The position numbers and the translations under genes were made by a program. Below the pieces are notes generated by a model, which was given only the letters and a program-made list of their open reading frames with translations, searched no databases and had not been told where the DNA came from. Shown here piece after piece: positions 17,394-25,874 of a stretch of 32,858 bases of DNA (position 1 is the stretch's first letter; every line of letters starts with the position of its first letter). This stretch comes from Nocardiopsis listeri (GTDB taxonomy: Bacteria; Actinomycetota; Actinomycetes; Streptosporangiales; Streptosporangiaceae), in NCBI RefSeq assembly GCF_020741345.1, contig NZ_DYZD01000044.1, positions 1-32,858 on the forward strand. Reading direction: 5' to 3'.

Positions 17394-17600
17394 ATGCCCA
17401 GATACGATTTCCGCTGCCGCGAGTGCGGCGACACCTTCGAACTGTCCCGCCCGATGGCCGAGTCCGACAGCCCCGCCGCCTGCCCGCAGGGGCACGACGA
17501 CACCGTGCGTCTTCTGTCCACCGTCGCCGTGGGCGGCCGTGCCGCGGCCCCGGCCCCCTCCGGAGGCGGCGGCTGCTGTGGGGGCGGCTGCTGCGGCTGA
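17394..17600 (+). CDS. FmdB-family zinc-ribbon protein
   Basis: This 68-aa protein begins PRYDFRCRECGDTFEL, the standard FmdB/CxxC regulatory-protein zinc ribbon. The first metal ligands are Cys8 and Cys11; Cys30 and His34 are candidates for the second pair, which is usually two Cys. The C-terminus is a flexible Ala/Pro/Gly stretch ending in two Cys pairs (GGGGCCGGGCCG), reminiscent of metal-binding tails. The family was named from formamidase/amide operons, but its molecular role is unclear. An amidase gene lies about 3 kb away and is not linked by operon structure. It converges with ilvD and shares a bidirectional terminator. Confidence 0.85.
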   Translation: MPRYDFRCRECGDTFELSRPMAESDSPAACPQGHDDTVRLLSTVAVGGRAAAPAPSGGGGCCGGGCCG

Positions 17601-17655
17601 CCTCGACGCCGTTGCCTCGTTCGGGCCGCCCACGGCCACCCGCCGTGCACAGGCG

Positions 17656-17686
17656 AAAGGGGCGGTCCCGGTGGGACCGCCCCTTT
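17656..17686. terminator. Bidirectional terminator between the zinc-ribbon gene and ilvD
   Basis: A perfect 14-bp stem (AAAGGGGCGGTCCC / GGGACCGCCCCTTT) has a 3-nt GGT loop. The A/T ends give a short T-run in both directions. It lies between two convergent stops and would serve both genes. Confidence 0.8.
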
Positions 17687-17704
17687 ACACGATCGACCCG
17701 TTCT

Positions 17705-19567
17705 CTACTTCTCGATCTGGGTGACGTCGCGAGCCGCCCCGGTGGAAGCGGACGTGGCCATCGCGGCGTAGGCGCGCAGCGCCGCGGTCACCGGACGCTG
17801 ACGGTCGCGCGGCTGGAACCGGCCCAGCTCCTTGAGCAGCCGCTCACGCCGGGTGTTCAGCTCGTCCTCGGGGACCTCCAACACCAGACCCCGGTTCGGG
17901 ATGTCGATGCTGATGGTGTCGCCGTCCTCCACCAGGGCGATGTCGCCACCGGCCGCCGCCTCGGGGGAGGCGTGGCCGATGGACAGGCCCGAGGTGCCGC
18001 CGGAGAATCGCCCGTCGGTGATGAGCGCGCACGCCTTGCCCAGGCCGCGCCCCTTGAGGAAGCTCGTCGGGTACAGCATCTCCTGCATGCCGGGGCCGCC
18101 CTTGGGGCCCTCGTAGCGGATGACGACCACGTCACCGGGCTCGATCCGCTTGTTGAGGATGCCGTCGACGGCATCCTCCTGGGACTCGAACACCTTGGCG
18201 GGCCCGGAGAAGGTCCACAGCTCCTCCTCCACGCCGGCGGTCTTGACGATCGCGCCGTCGGGGGCGAGGTTGCCGAACAGCACGGCCAGGCCACCGTCCT
18301 TGGTGTAGGCGTGCTCCACCGAGCGGATGCAGCCCTTCTCCCGGTCGGTGTCCAGGGTCTCCCAGCGGGTGCTCTGGGAGTAGGCCTTGGTGGTGCGGCG
18401 GCCGCCGGGCGCCGCGTGGAAGAGCTCCACCGCCACGTCACTGGCGGTGTCGGTGGTGATGTCCCACTCGGCGATGAAGTCACCGATGGTCTTGCCGTGC
18501 ACGGTCGGCAGCGAGGTGTCCAGTAGTCCGCCACGGGCCAGCGAACCCAGGATGGCGGGGATACCGCCCGCTCGGTGAACGTCCTCGACGTGGTACTTCT
18601 CGGTGTTCGGCGCGACCTTGCACAGGCACGGGACGCGTCGGGAGATCTCGTCGATCTCGGGCAGCCCGAAGTCCACACCGGCCTCGGTGGCGGTGGCCAG
18701 AAGGTGCAGGATCGTGTTGGTGGAGCCGCCCATGGCCACGTCGAGCGCCATAGCGTTGGCGAAGGCGGCCGGGGTGGCGATGGACAGCGGCAGCACCGAG
18801 TCGTCGTCGTCCTCGTAGTAGCGCTTGGCGGCCTCCACGACCAGCCGACCGGCGTCCTCGTACAGGGCGCGGCGGGCGGTGTGGGTGGCCAGCACGGTGC
18901 CGTTTCCGGGCAGGGCCAGGCCCATCGCCTCGGTGAGGCAGTTCATGGAGTTGGCGGTGAACATGCCCGAACAGGAACCGCAGGTCGGGCAGGCGTTCTC
19001 CTCCATCTCGTCCAGCTCGGCCTGCGAGACGCTCTCGTCCGCGGCGGCGATCATCGGGTTGATCAGGTCGAGCTTCTTGACGGTGGTGGCGGTGCCGTCG
19101 ACCACCGTGACCTTGCCGGCCTCCATGGGGCCGCCGGAGACGAACACGGTGGGGATGTTCAGGCGCATCGCCGCGAGCAGCATGCCCGGGGTGATCTTGT
19201 CGCAGTTGGACACGCAGACCAGGGCGTCGGCGCAGTGCGCGTTGACCATGTACTCCAGCGAGTCCGCGATGAGTTCACGACTGGGCAGCGAGTACAGCAT
19301 CCCGCCGTGCCCCATGGCGATGCCGTCGTCGACGGCGATGGAGTTGAACTCGCGCGGCACGCCACCGGCCTCGCGGATGGCGTTGGCGACGACCTCGGCG
19401 ACCTCGCGCAGATGCACGTGACCGGGCACGAACTCGGTGAAACTGTTGGCCACGGCCACGATGGGCTTGCCGAAGTCCTCGCGTTCCACGCCGGTCGCAC
19501 GCATGAGAGCACGTGCACCGGCCATGTTCCTGCCGTGGGTGACCGTACGTGAACGTAGGGGCGGCAT
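17705..19567 (-). CDS. ilvD: Dihydroxy-acid dehydratase
   Basis: This 620-aa protein is almost the length of E. coli IlvD. It dehydrates 2,3-dihydroxyisovalerate and 2,3-dihydroxymethylvalerate to the 2-keto acids of valine and isoleucine synthesis. Motifs include [30 protein letters not shown] (cluster Cys near residue 122) and [19 protein letters not shown]. These match the [4Fe-4S]-type enzyme and its Mg site. The C-terminal domain has [16 protein letters not shown] and [23 protein letters not shown] 19567 is preceded by GGGAG about 8 nt upstream. A possible -10 (TACCAT, 19608-19603) would give a leader of about 30 nt, too short for a peptide attenuator. No other ilv genes are in the window. 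Confidence 0.95.
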   Translation of the reverse strand: MPPLRSRTVTHGRNMAGARALMRATGVEREDFGKPIVAVANSFTEFVPGHVHLREVAEVVANAIREAGGVPREFNSIAVDDGIAMGHGGMLYSLPSRELIADSLEYMVNAHCADALVCVSNCDKITPGMLLAAMRLNIPTVFVSGGPMEAGKVTVVDGTATTVKKLDLINPMIAAADESVSQAELDEMEENACPTCGSCSGMFTANSMNCLTEAMGLALPGNGTVLATHTARRALYEDAGRLVVEAAKRYYEDDDDSVLPLSIATPAAFANAMALDVAMGGSTNTILHLLATATEAGVDFGLPEIDEISRRVPCLCKVAPNTEKYHVEDVHRAGGIPAILGSLARGGLLDTSLPTVHGKTIGDFIAEWDITTDTASDVAVELFHAAPGGRRTTKAYSQSTRWETLDTDREKGCIRSVEHAYTKDGGLAVLFGNLAPDGAIVKTAGVEEELWTFSGPAKVFESQEDAVDGILNKRIEPGDVVVIRYEGPKGGPGMQEMLYPTSFLKGRGLGKACALITDGRFSGGTSGLSIGHASPEAAAGGDIALVEDGDTISIDIPNRGLVLEVPEDELNTRRERLLKELGRFQPRDRQRPVTAALRAYAAMATSASTGAARDVTQIEK

Positions 19568-19783
19568 GGATGGACTCCCATCGTTACGGGTGTTTCCCTT
19601 CGATGGTAGTCCCCCTCGGGGGCCGCTTCGGTCTCGCCTCAGAAGACGGGCGTTCCGGATAATGAGACATCGTGGTGGATTCTCCCCGGTCAGACCTCTG
19701 CCGTCCCGCCCGGAGGCGGACCCGTTCGCGCATCGGACGGAGTCTCCCGCCGGCCCGCGCCCCTCTGCTTCGGGCATACGTAA

Positions 19784-19820
19784 GGCCCGGAACCACGGCG
19801 TTGTGGAGCCTTTCCGGGCC
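19784..19820 (-). terminator. Hairpin terminator after the NERD-domain gene
   Basis: GGCCCGGAA (19784-19792) pairs with TTCCGGGCC (19812-19820). An inner CCAC/GTGG pairing adds stability. It lies about 25 nt beyond the stop of the minus-strand NERD gene, within the 275-bp interval before ilvD, and insulates the two. Confidence 0.6.
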
Positions 19821-19842
19821 GAGCGGCGACGGGGGAACGGGG

Positions 19843-20667
19843 TCAGTAGCGGGGTGGTAGAGCCTTCTTCGCAGCCTGGTAGATCTCCTCGATCTCGGAT
19901 TCGCTGAGCCGGTCGCGGCCGGTGCGCAGCCACTTGCGGACCTTGGTGCCGGTGATGATGTCCACTCCGCGCAGGCGGTGGCTGTCCCAGGGCATGCCGG
20001 GACCGTAGATGGCCAGTGAGGCGCGGACCTTGATCTCGCGGCCGAGCTCCTTGCCGACGAGCTCCGCCGCGCGCTCGGCCTCTTCCAGGGCCTCGTCGAT
20101 CCGTTCGTTCTTGCTGAACCGACCGTGGTACAGCTTCTCCAGCTTGTTGCGCAGCGGGAGGCGCTTGTCCCAGGACTCGGAGTCGATGGCGAAGGCACCG
20201 CGGCGACCGACGATGAAGTGGTCGATCTGGCCGTTGCCGCCGGGCACCGCGCGCGCGTGCAGGACGCGGTAGCCGAGCTGCTTCATGACCTTGAGCTGGG
20301 CCTCGGTACGACGCTGTGCCGCCGAGGGCTTGCGCCAGCGCGGGATTTCGGACTCCCGGCGTGAGCTCCACACCATGACGGAGACCAGGGCGACCAGTCC
20401 GAAGGTGACGCCGACCCGCCAGTCCCCGGTGAGCATGCCGATGCCGCCGGCGACGACCGCGGCGATCGAGCTCCGGATGATCCACCGGCGGAGGGCGTCG
20501 TTGGACTTGAGGGCCCCGTACAGGGCCTTGCCGCCGATCCCGTCGGTCTTGCGTTGATTGGGAAAGAAGAGGGCGTTGTGTCCTTCGGGTTCGGACCCTC
20601 CGGACGATGAGTTGCGACTGTTCACTCTGGTTGCCGATTCCACGACGGACAGGTTAGTTCCATCCAT
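19843..20667 (-). CDS. Membrane-anchored NERD-domain protein
   Basis: This 274-aa protein has a polar N-terminus of about 60 residues. Two hydrophobic segments follow (about 62-80, [17 protein letters not shown], and 84-102, [16 protein letters not shown]). A NERD (nuclease-related) domain occupies about 125-200. Supporting motifs are [35 protein letters not shown], which contains the Asp-His and Asp-Ser-Glu positions where NERD proteins carry nuclease-like acidic residues. The C-terminal part ([35 protein letters not shown]) is predicted helical. NERD proteins are suspected to act in DNA processing; the substrate is unknown. GTG 20643, 8 codons in, is an attractive leaderless start because TAACCT ends 7 nt before it. 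It is transcribed divergently from the amidase. Confidence 0.8.
   Translation of the reverse strand: MDGTNLSVVESATRVNSRNSSSGGSEPEGHNALFFPNQRKTDGIGGKALYGALKSNDALRRWIIRSSIAAVVAGGIGMLTGDWRVGVTFGLVALVSVMVWSSRRESEIPRWRKPSAAQRRTEAQLKVMKQLGYRVLHARAVPGGNGQIDHFIVGRRGAFAIDSESWDKRLPLRNKLEKLYHGRFSKNERIDEALEEAERAAELVGKELGREIKVRASLAIYGPGMPWDSHRLRGVDIITGTKVRKWLRTGRDRLSESEIEEIYQAAKKALPPRY
20651..20656 (-). promoter_or_regulatory. -10 element for a leaderless start of the NERD gene
   Basis: On the minus strand TAACCT ends 7 nt before GTG 20643. If used, it would exclude the upstream ATGs at 20667 and 20663. Confidence 0.35.
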
Positions 20668-20822
20668 ATCCGAGTCCTAGTGCATTACTTCTCACACTTT
20701 TCTTACCTTGCACCCTTGCATCCGTACGTGTTCGGATGTTGAAAGTGGGGAAGGATTACCTTTTCGTCGTCTCTCTAGAGAAGCCAGGCCTCATTCGCGT
20801 GGTGCCCGTTGCCTTACCCCGT

Positions 20823-20828
20823 TAATCT
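20823..20828 (+). promoter_or_regulatory. -10 element for leaderless amidase gene
   Basis: TAATCT ends 8 nt before ATG 20837, inside a relatively AT-rich divergent intergenic region (20668-20836). No ribosome binding site is seen. Confidence 0.4.
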
Positions 20829-20836
20829 CTGGCGGT

Positions 20837-22354
20837 ATGACCCGAATACGTGAACTTCCCCTTCATCGGCTCGTGGCGCTGGTCCGCAGTCGTGAGCTGT
20901 CGCCTGTTGAGATCACTGAGTACTATCTGGCGCGGATTCGCAGGTTCGACGAACGTTCTGGCGCCTATGTTTCGGTCCTTGAAGAAAGCGCGCTGGAACA
21001 GGCCCGGAATGCGGAGAAGCGGGTCGTCTCCGACACGCCGGCCACTCTGCCGCCCCTGTTGGGGGTCCCCCTGCCCGTCAAGGACCTGGACCTCCTGGCC
21101 GGCGCACCCGTCACCTTCGGCTCACGTCTGTACTCGGGCCTCACCGCCCCCACAGACTCCGCGGTGGTCGCGCGACTCCGCGAGGCCGGCGCGGTGTTCC
21201 TCGGCAAGACCAACACCCCCGAGTTCGGGTCGACCTGCTACACCGAGAACGACATCGCCCCGCCCACCCGTAACCCTTGGGACACCCGGCTGTCGGCGGG
21301 CGGCTCCAGCGGGGGCGCCGCGGCCGCGGTGGCCGCCGGACTCGCCCCGGCGGCGCAAGGGAGTGACGGCGGTGGATCGATCCGCGTCCCCGCCTCGGTC
21401 TGCGGACTGTTCGGACTCAAACCCACCCGGGGTCGGATCTCCGGCGGCCCCGACCGGGTGGACCTGTTCGGACTGTCCACCTCCGGGCCGATCACCCGCA
21501 CCGTCCTGGACGCGGCCCTGCTCTTGGACGTCATGACCGTCGATCACCCCGGCGACGCCTACGCCGCCCCGCCCCTGGCGCCCGGCGAGACCTTCGCCGG
21601 CCACACCCGGCGTGAACCGGGGCGGCTGAGGATCGGCCGCTACGCCGACACCGGCTCCACCGGTATCCCCGTCCACCCCGAGGTACTGGCCGCCTACGAG
21701 GAGACGACCGGACTCCTCGTGGACCTGGGACACGAGGTGGAGGAGATCGAGGCCCCCGTCGACGTCCACTTCGCCGGTGCCTACGCCGACGACTTCCAGT
21801 ACCTGTGGGAGGCGATGAGCGCGACCACCCCGGTGGACCCCGCCCGCGAGGACGAACTCACCTCCATCAACCGTTGGCTGCGCGAACGCGCCAGGGCCGC
21901 CTCCGCCCCCGACCTCGTCGCCGCCTGGGCCCGACTCCAACGCGGCGTACGTTCATTGCTGGCCGCCACCGAGCCCTACGACGCGGTCCTGAGCCCGACC
22001 CTGGCCGCGCCCCCGGTCCCCGTCGGTCACTTCACCGGTGACGGACCCGAGGCGGAGTTCCGACGGATGACGGAGTTCACGCCGTTCACCTCGGTCTACA
22101 ACGTGAGCGGACAGCCGTCGGTGAGCGTGCCGCTGCACTGGTCCGAACGGGGGCTGCCGATCGGTGTGATGTTCACGGGTCGCATGGGCGCAGAGGGGAC
22201 CCTGCTGTCCCTGTCGGCCCAGCTGGAGAGGGCTCGTCCGTGGGCGCACCGTTTCCCGCCGGGCTGGGAGGACCGACCTCGGGACGGTCGACCGGGGCCT
22301 CCTCCACCGGAGAGCCTTCCTCCCCGACCGGAGGGCGGCGCAGGAACAGGGTGA
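20837..22354 (+). CDS. Amidase signature family hydrolase
   Basis: This 505-aa amidase has the Ser-cisSer-Lys triad. Lys is in LPVKDLDL, the cis-Ser region is AGGSSGGAAAAVAAGLAP, and the nucleophile Ser region is GSDGGGSIRVPAS. The N-terminal helix (SPVEITEYYLARIRRFDE) and the body (KTNTPEFGSTCYTEN, GLFGLKPTRGRIS) are typical. It hydrolyses a carboxylic amide; the specificity is unknown. No gat partners are present, so it is not a tRNA amidotransferase subunit. The domain ends near residue 475 (LLSLSAQLERARPWAHRFPP). The last 30 or so residues are Pro/Gly-rich and overlap the convergent MFS gene by 182 bp. The start is set by the family N-terminus and the -10 spacing. Confidence 0.9.
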   Translation: MTRIRELPLHRLVALVRSRELSPVEITEYYLARIRRFDERSGAYVSVLEESALEQARNAEKRVVSDTPATLPPLLGVPLPVKDLDLLAGAPVTFGSRLYSGLTAPTDSAVVARLREAGAVFLGKTNTPEFGSTCYTENDIAPPTRNPWDTRLSAGGSSGGAAAAVAAGLAPAAQGSDGGGSIRVPASVCGLFGLKPTRGRISGGPDRVDLFGLSTSGPITRTVLDAALLLDVMTVDHPGDAYAAPPLAPGETFAGHTRREPGRLRIGRYADTGSTGIPVHPEVLAAYEETTGLLVDLGHEVEEIEAPVDVHFAGAYADDFQYLWEAMSATTPVDPAREDELTSINRWLRERARAASAPDLVAAWARLQRGVRSLLAATEPYDAVLSPTLAAPPVPVGHFTGDGPEAEFRRMTEFTPFTSVYNVSGQPSVSVPLHWSERGLPIGVMFTGRMGAEGTLLSLSAQLERARPWAHRFPPGWEDRPRDGRPGPPPPESLPPRPEGGAGTG

Positions 22355-23552
22355 GCACCGCGGCCAGCGTCACCAGACCGACCGCGCCCAGCACCCCGCC
22401 GGCGATGCCGTTCGAGTCCACCAGTGCTCCGGTCAGCGGCCCGGCCACGGCACCACCCGTGCTCATGGCCGTGGCCATCCACCCGAACGCCTCCGCCCGC
22501 CGGTGCGAGGGCGCGGTGTCGCCCAACCGCCCCATCACCGCGGCCAGCGTCGGAGCCAGCGCGAGCCCGGACACGAACAGCAGCGGGGTGATGAGCAGGG
22601 GCGTGGGCAGGTGGTTGATGGGAGGCACGAACGGAACCAGGAGCGCGATGCCGGCCGCGGCGCCGAACGCCCGCAGTGGCAGGCGCGGCGCGCCCTTCAG
22701 ACCGCCGGCGACGGCACCGCCCACCAACGATCCCAACGCCCACACAGAGGCCAGCACCATCACGTACTGAGGCGCGTTCAGCTCGTTGGCCCACGCCACG
22801 ATGACCAGGTCCATGCCCACCACTCCCGAGACGATGAGCAGGCACATCACGAAGACCAGGCACAGGGCGGGGGACGCCAGCAGACTCCGCCGCCGTACCT
22901 TCCGCGCAGCGGTGGTCTCGTCGGTTCCGGGCCCGTCGGACGTCGCGTGCTCGACCGACGCCGGACCGGTGACCCCGGCACGCCGCAGTGCCAAAGCGAA
23001 TCCCACCGCACCCGCCAGCCCCAGCAGACCCAACATCAACAGGGCGTAGCGGGGGCCGGCCATCGCCACCACGGCGGCGGTGAGGATCGGCGAGAAGACG
23101 AACAACAGCTCCTGGGTGGTGGCCTCGGCCGCGTAGATGGCCTGGCGCTCGGGCCCCCGGGTCAAGCGCGGCCACAACGCGCGCACGATCTGGTTGGCCG
23201 GAGTGCCGAACAGGCCGGTCCCCAACGCCAACGGAATCGACAGCCACCACAGCGACGCGGGCAGCAACGCCAAGGTCGTCAATCCCACGGTGAACACCAC
23301 ACCGCACACCAGCACCAGTCGGTCACCGCCGCCACGGTCCGCCATGCGCCCTCGCAGTGGCCCCACCAACGCCATGCCCAGGGTGAACGACCCCGCGACC
23401 AGACCCGCCAAGGTGTAGGAGCCGGTCCATCCCTGCACCAGGAAGGTGACCGCGATCATCAGCCCCGGGGTGTGGAACCGCGCGATGAGGGACCACGCGA
23501 GCAGGGACATGACGTGGGGCACGGCGAAGAGCCGTCGGTAGTTGGCGAGCAC
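22173..23552 (-). CDS. MFS transporter, probable efflux pump
   Basis: This 459-aa protein has about 12 hydrophobic segments in two halves joined by a polar loop (ARRAGVTGPASVEHATSDGPG, then a Lys/Arg-rich stretch near 210-235). The first-loop motif GPLRGRMADRGGGDRLVL matches MFS motif A (GxLaDrxGrr), here about residues 67-84. The fold is like actinomycete drug or metabolite exporters of the DHA type, but the substrate cannot be told. GTG 23552 is chosen because CATAAT ends 7 nt upstream and the protein then begins at the expected distance from the first span. The C-terminal 50 residues after the last span are Pro/Gly-rich and overlap the end of the convergent amidase gene. Confidence 0.85.
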   Translation of the reverse strand: MLANYRRLFAVPHVMSLLAWSLIARFHTPGLMIAVTFLVQGWTGSYTLAGLVAGSFTLGMALVGPLRGRMADRGGGDRLVLVCGVVFTVGLTTLALLPASLWWLSIPLALGTGLFGTPANQIVRALWPRLTRGPERQAIYAAEATTQELLFVFSPILTAAVVAMAGPRYALLMLGLLGLAGAVGFALALRRAGVTGPASVEHATSDGPGTDETTAARKVRRRSLLASPALCLVFVMCLLIVSGVVGMDLVIVAWANELNAPQYVMVLASVWALGSLVGGAVAGGLKGAPRLPLRAFGAAAGIALLVPFVPPINHLPTPLLITPLLFVSGLALAPTLAAVMGRLGDTAPSHRRAEAFGWMATAMSTGGAVAGPLTGALVDSNGIAGGVLGAVGLVTLAAVLTLFLRRPPVGEEGSPVEEAPVDRPEVGPPSPAGNGAPTDEPSPAGPTGTAGSPLRPCDP

Positions 23553-23559
23553 GCTTCCG

Positions 23560-23565
23560 ATTATG
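23560..23565 (-). promoter_or_regulatory. -10 element for leaderless MFS gene
   Basis: On the minus strand CATAAT, close to TATAAT, ends 7 nt before GTG 23552. On the plus strand, CATGAT at 23739-23744 ends 8 nt before the malQ GTG and may play the same role for that divergent gene. Confidence 0.4.
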
Positions 23566-23752
23566 CAGTCGGCCGGGAAGGGCCGCGACGGAACGAACGG
23601 ACCGTGCGGTGGAGAGCACCGTTCGTACCGGAAAGTCGCCGAAAAGTCCGGGTCACGTTCCGACCGGGTCACGGAACCGACGACCACCTTTCGCTCCCAC
23701 GCCGGGGCGACCTCCGGTGTACACACGCCCTGGTGGGGCATGATCGGTTTCT

Positions 23753-25786
23753 GTGAGGGACGTTCAGCTGGCCCGGGTGGCCGAGCAGTACGGGATCGCG
23801 ACCACGTACGAGGACTGGCGGGGACGACGGGTGCCCGTCGGTCTCGACACGATCCGTCATGTCCTGGCGGCGATGGGGGTGGATCCGACCGATCCCGGTC
23901 CGGGGCCGCAGAGAGGGCCGTTGCCGCCGGCGGTCGTGCTCCGTGAGGGCAAGGCACCCGACCTGGTGCTGCCCGACGGTGCGCGCGGCGTCGTGGAGAC
24001 CGCGGACGGGGCGCTGCTGCCCTTCGATCCGGGCCTGCCACTGGGCGTGCACACCCTGCGGGTCACCGACAACGGCACCGATCACGCCGCTCCGCTGCTG
24101 GTGGTCCCCGACCGGATCGAACCCACCGTGCTGCGTCGAAACCCGCGGCTGTGGGGACTGATGGCCCAGGTCTACAGCGTGCGTTCACGCGCCTCGTGGG
24201 GTACCGGAGACCTGCGCGACCTCACCGAACTCGCGGACTGGAGCGCCCGGGACCTTGGCGCCGACTTCACCCTGATCAACCCCCTGCACGCCATCGAACC
24301 GGTGGCCCCCATCGAACCCTCGCCGTACCTGCCGGTGAGCCGTCGCTACGCGAGCCCGCTCTACATCAGGATCGAGGACGTGCCAGAGTACGCGCGGCTC
24401 GATCCGGCCCAACGCGAGGGCGTCCAACGCCTCGCCCGACCGTTGCGCGAACGCGGACGTACCGCCGACCTCCTCGACCGCGACGCCGTCTGGGAGGCCA
24501 AGAAGGCCGCCCTGGAGATCCTCTTCCAGGTGCCGCGCGCGCCCGGCCGCGAGGAGGCACTGCGCAGGTACCTGGACGGTGAGGGCCGGTCGCTGGTCGA
24601 GTTCGCCACCTGGTCCGCGTTGGCCGAGGAGTACGGTTCCGACCACCGGTCCTGGCCCGCGCACCTGCGCGACGTCAGCGCCCTCACGGTCGGCAAGGAG
24701 GCGCTCCGCCGCTGGCCGCGGGTGGAGTTCCACCGATGGCTGCAGTGGATCCTCGACGAGCAACTCGCCCTCGCCCAGAACGGGTCCCTCAACGCCGGGA
24801 TGAGCCTGGGCATCGTGCACGACCTGGCCATCGGGGTGCAGGCCGGCGGCGCCGACGCCTGGATGTTCCAGGACACGCTGGTGCGGGGACTGCACGTGGG
24901 CGCGCCTCCGGACGAGTTCAACCGCCTCGGACAGGACTGGGGGCAGCCGCCCTGGCATCCCACGGCCCTGGCCCGTCAGGGCTACGGGCCGCTGCACCAG
25001 ATCCTCACGTACAACCTGCGGCACGCGGGCGGCCTGCGGATGGACCACGTGATGGGTCTTTTCCGGCTGTGGTGCGTACCGGAGGGGGCCTCCGCCGACC
25101 AGGGCACCTACCTCGAGTACGACCACGAGGGCATGGTGGGCGTCCTGGCCCTGGCCGCGCGCGAGGCGGACGCGGTCATCATCGGCGAGGACCTGGGCAC
25201 CGTGGAGCCGTGGGTGCGCGAGCACCTGTCGGACCGGGGGATCTTCGGCACCTCGGTGTTGTGGTTCGAGAACGACGAACAGGGGCGACCGCGCACCCCG
25301 GACCGTTGGCGTACCGACTGCCTGGCCACCGTCGCCACCCACGACCTGCCGCCGGTGGCGTCGTTCCTGTCGGCCGAACACGTGGAGCTACGCGATCGCC
25401 TGGGCCTGCTCGACCGTCCCGTGGACGAGGAGCGGGCGGACTCCGAGGAACGCGTGGGTCGGTGGCGCGAGACGCTCGTGGAACTGGGGTTCCTGGAGGC
25501 CGACGTCGACCCGCTGGCCGACCCGGCGGCGGTGGTCGCGGCCATGCACGCCTACCTGGAGGCGACCCCGGCCCGCCTGCTCGGGGTGGCGCTCACCGAC
25601 GTGGTGGGGGAGCGGCGCATGCAGAACCAGCCGGGCACCAGCACCGAGTACCCCAACTGGCGGATTCCACTGACCAGCGGCGAGGGCGAACCGGTGCTGG
25701 TGGACGAGTTGCTCGCCGACCCGCGAACGGTGGGCCGGATCCGGCGCACCCTGGGTCCACTGGCCGGGCCCGGGCGCATCCTGTAG
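23753..25786 (+). CDS. malQ: 4-alpha-glucanotransferase (amylomaltase, GH77)
   Basis: This 677-aa enzyme transfers alpha-1,4-glucan segments between maltodextrins. An N-terminal extension of about 135 residues with beta character is common in actinobacterial and enteric MalQ. The GH77 barrel begins at LWGLMAQVYSVRSRASWGTGDL. The nucleophile is Asp431 in GLRMDHVMGLFRLW, the acid/base is Glu479 in IIGEDLGTVE, and the transition-state Asp is in ATHDLPPVASF. NQPGTSTEYPNWRIPL near the C-terminus is also a MalQ hallmark. It acts in the cytoplasm on glycogen or maltodextrin breakdown products. The GTG start has no ribosome binding site, and CATGAT 8 nt upstream suggests a leaderless message. No other glycogen genes are adjacent. 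Confidence 0.95.
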   Translation: MRDVQLARVAEQYGIATTYEDWRGRRVPVGLDTIRHVLAAMGVDPTDPGPGPQRGPLPPAVVLREGKAPDLVLPDGARGVVETADGALLPFDPGLPLGVHTLRVTDNGTDHAAPLLVVPDRIEPTVLRRNPRLWGLMAQVYSVRSRASWGTGDLRDLTELADWSARDLGADFTLINPLHAIEPVAPIEPSPYLPVSRRYASPLYIRIEDVPEYARLDPAQREGVQRLARPLRERGRTADLLDRDAVWEAKKAALEILFQVPRAPGREEALRRYLDGEGRSLVEFATWSALAEEYGSDHRSWPAHLRDVSALTVGKEALRRWPRVEFHRWLQWILDEQLALAQNGSLNAGMSLGIVHDLAIGVQAGGADAWMFQDTLVRGLHVGAPPDEFNRLGQDWGQPPWHPTALARQGYGPLHQILTYNLRHAGGLRMDHVMGLFRLWCVPEGASADQGTYLEYDHEGMVGVLALAAREADAVIIGEDLGTVEPWVREHLSDRGIFGTSVLWFENDEQGRPRTPDRWRTDCLATVATHDLPPVASFLSAEHVELRDRLGLLDRPVDEERADSEERVGRWRETLVELGFLEADVDPLADPAAVVAAMHAYLEATPARLLGVALTDVVGERRMQNQPGTSTEYPNWRIPLTSGEGEPVLVDELLADPRTVGRIRRTLGPLAGPGRIL

Positions 25787-25820
25787 CCCGCCCTCGAAAG
25801 GCCCCGGTCCGGAAGGACTC

Positions 25821-25855
25821 CGGCCCCGGAAGGAGGAAGATCCTTTCCGGGGCCG
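25821..25855. terminator. Hairpin between malQ and pepN
   Basis: CGGCCCCGGAAGGA (25821-25834) pairs with the region 25841-25855, with one bulged T and the loop GGAAGA. It lies between the convergent stops of malQ and pepN and could terminate both. Confidence 0.6.
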
Positions 25856-25874
25856 TCGTGTGTTCGACCCGGCG

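Noticed and set aside
17705-20485. 926-aa minus-strand frame spanning ilvD and part of the NERD gene
   Set aside because: It is chance read-through upstream of the ilvD ATG; the NERD protein is encoded in a different frame.
16683-20667. Defence island built from the HNH nuclease and NERD protein
   Set aside because: They are separated by ilvD and a zinc-ribbon gene, transcribed differently, each with its own terminator, and no methylase, helicase or toxin genes are present.
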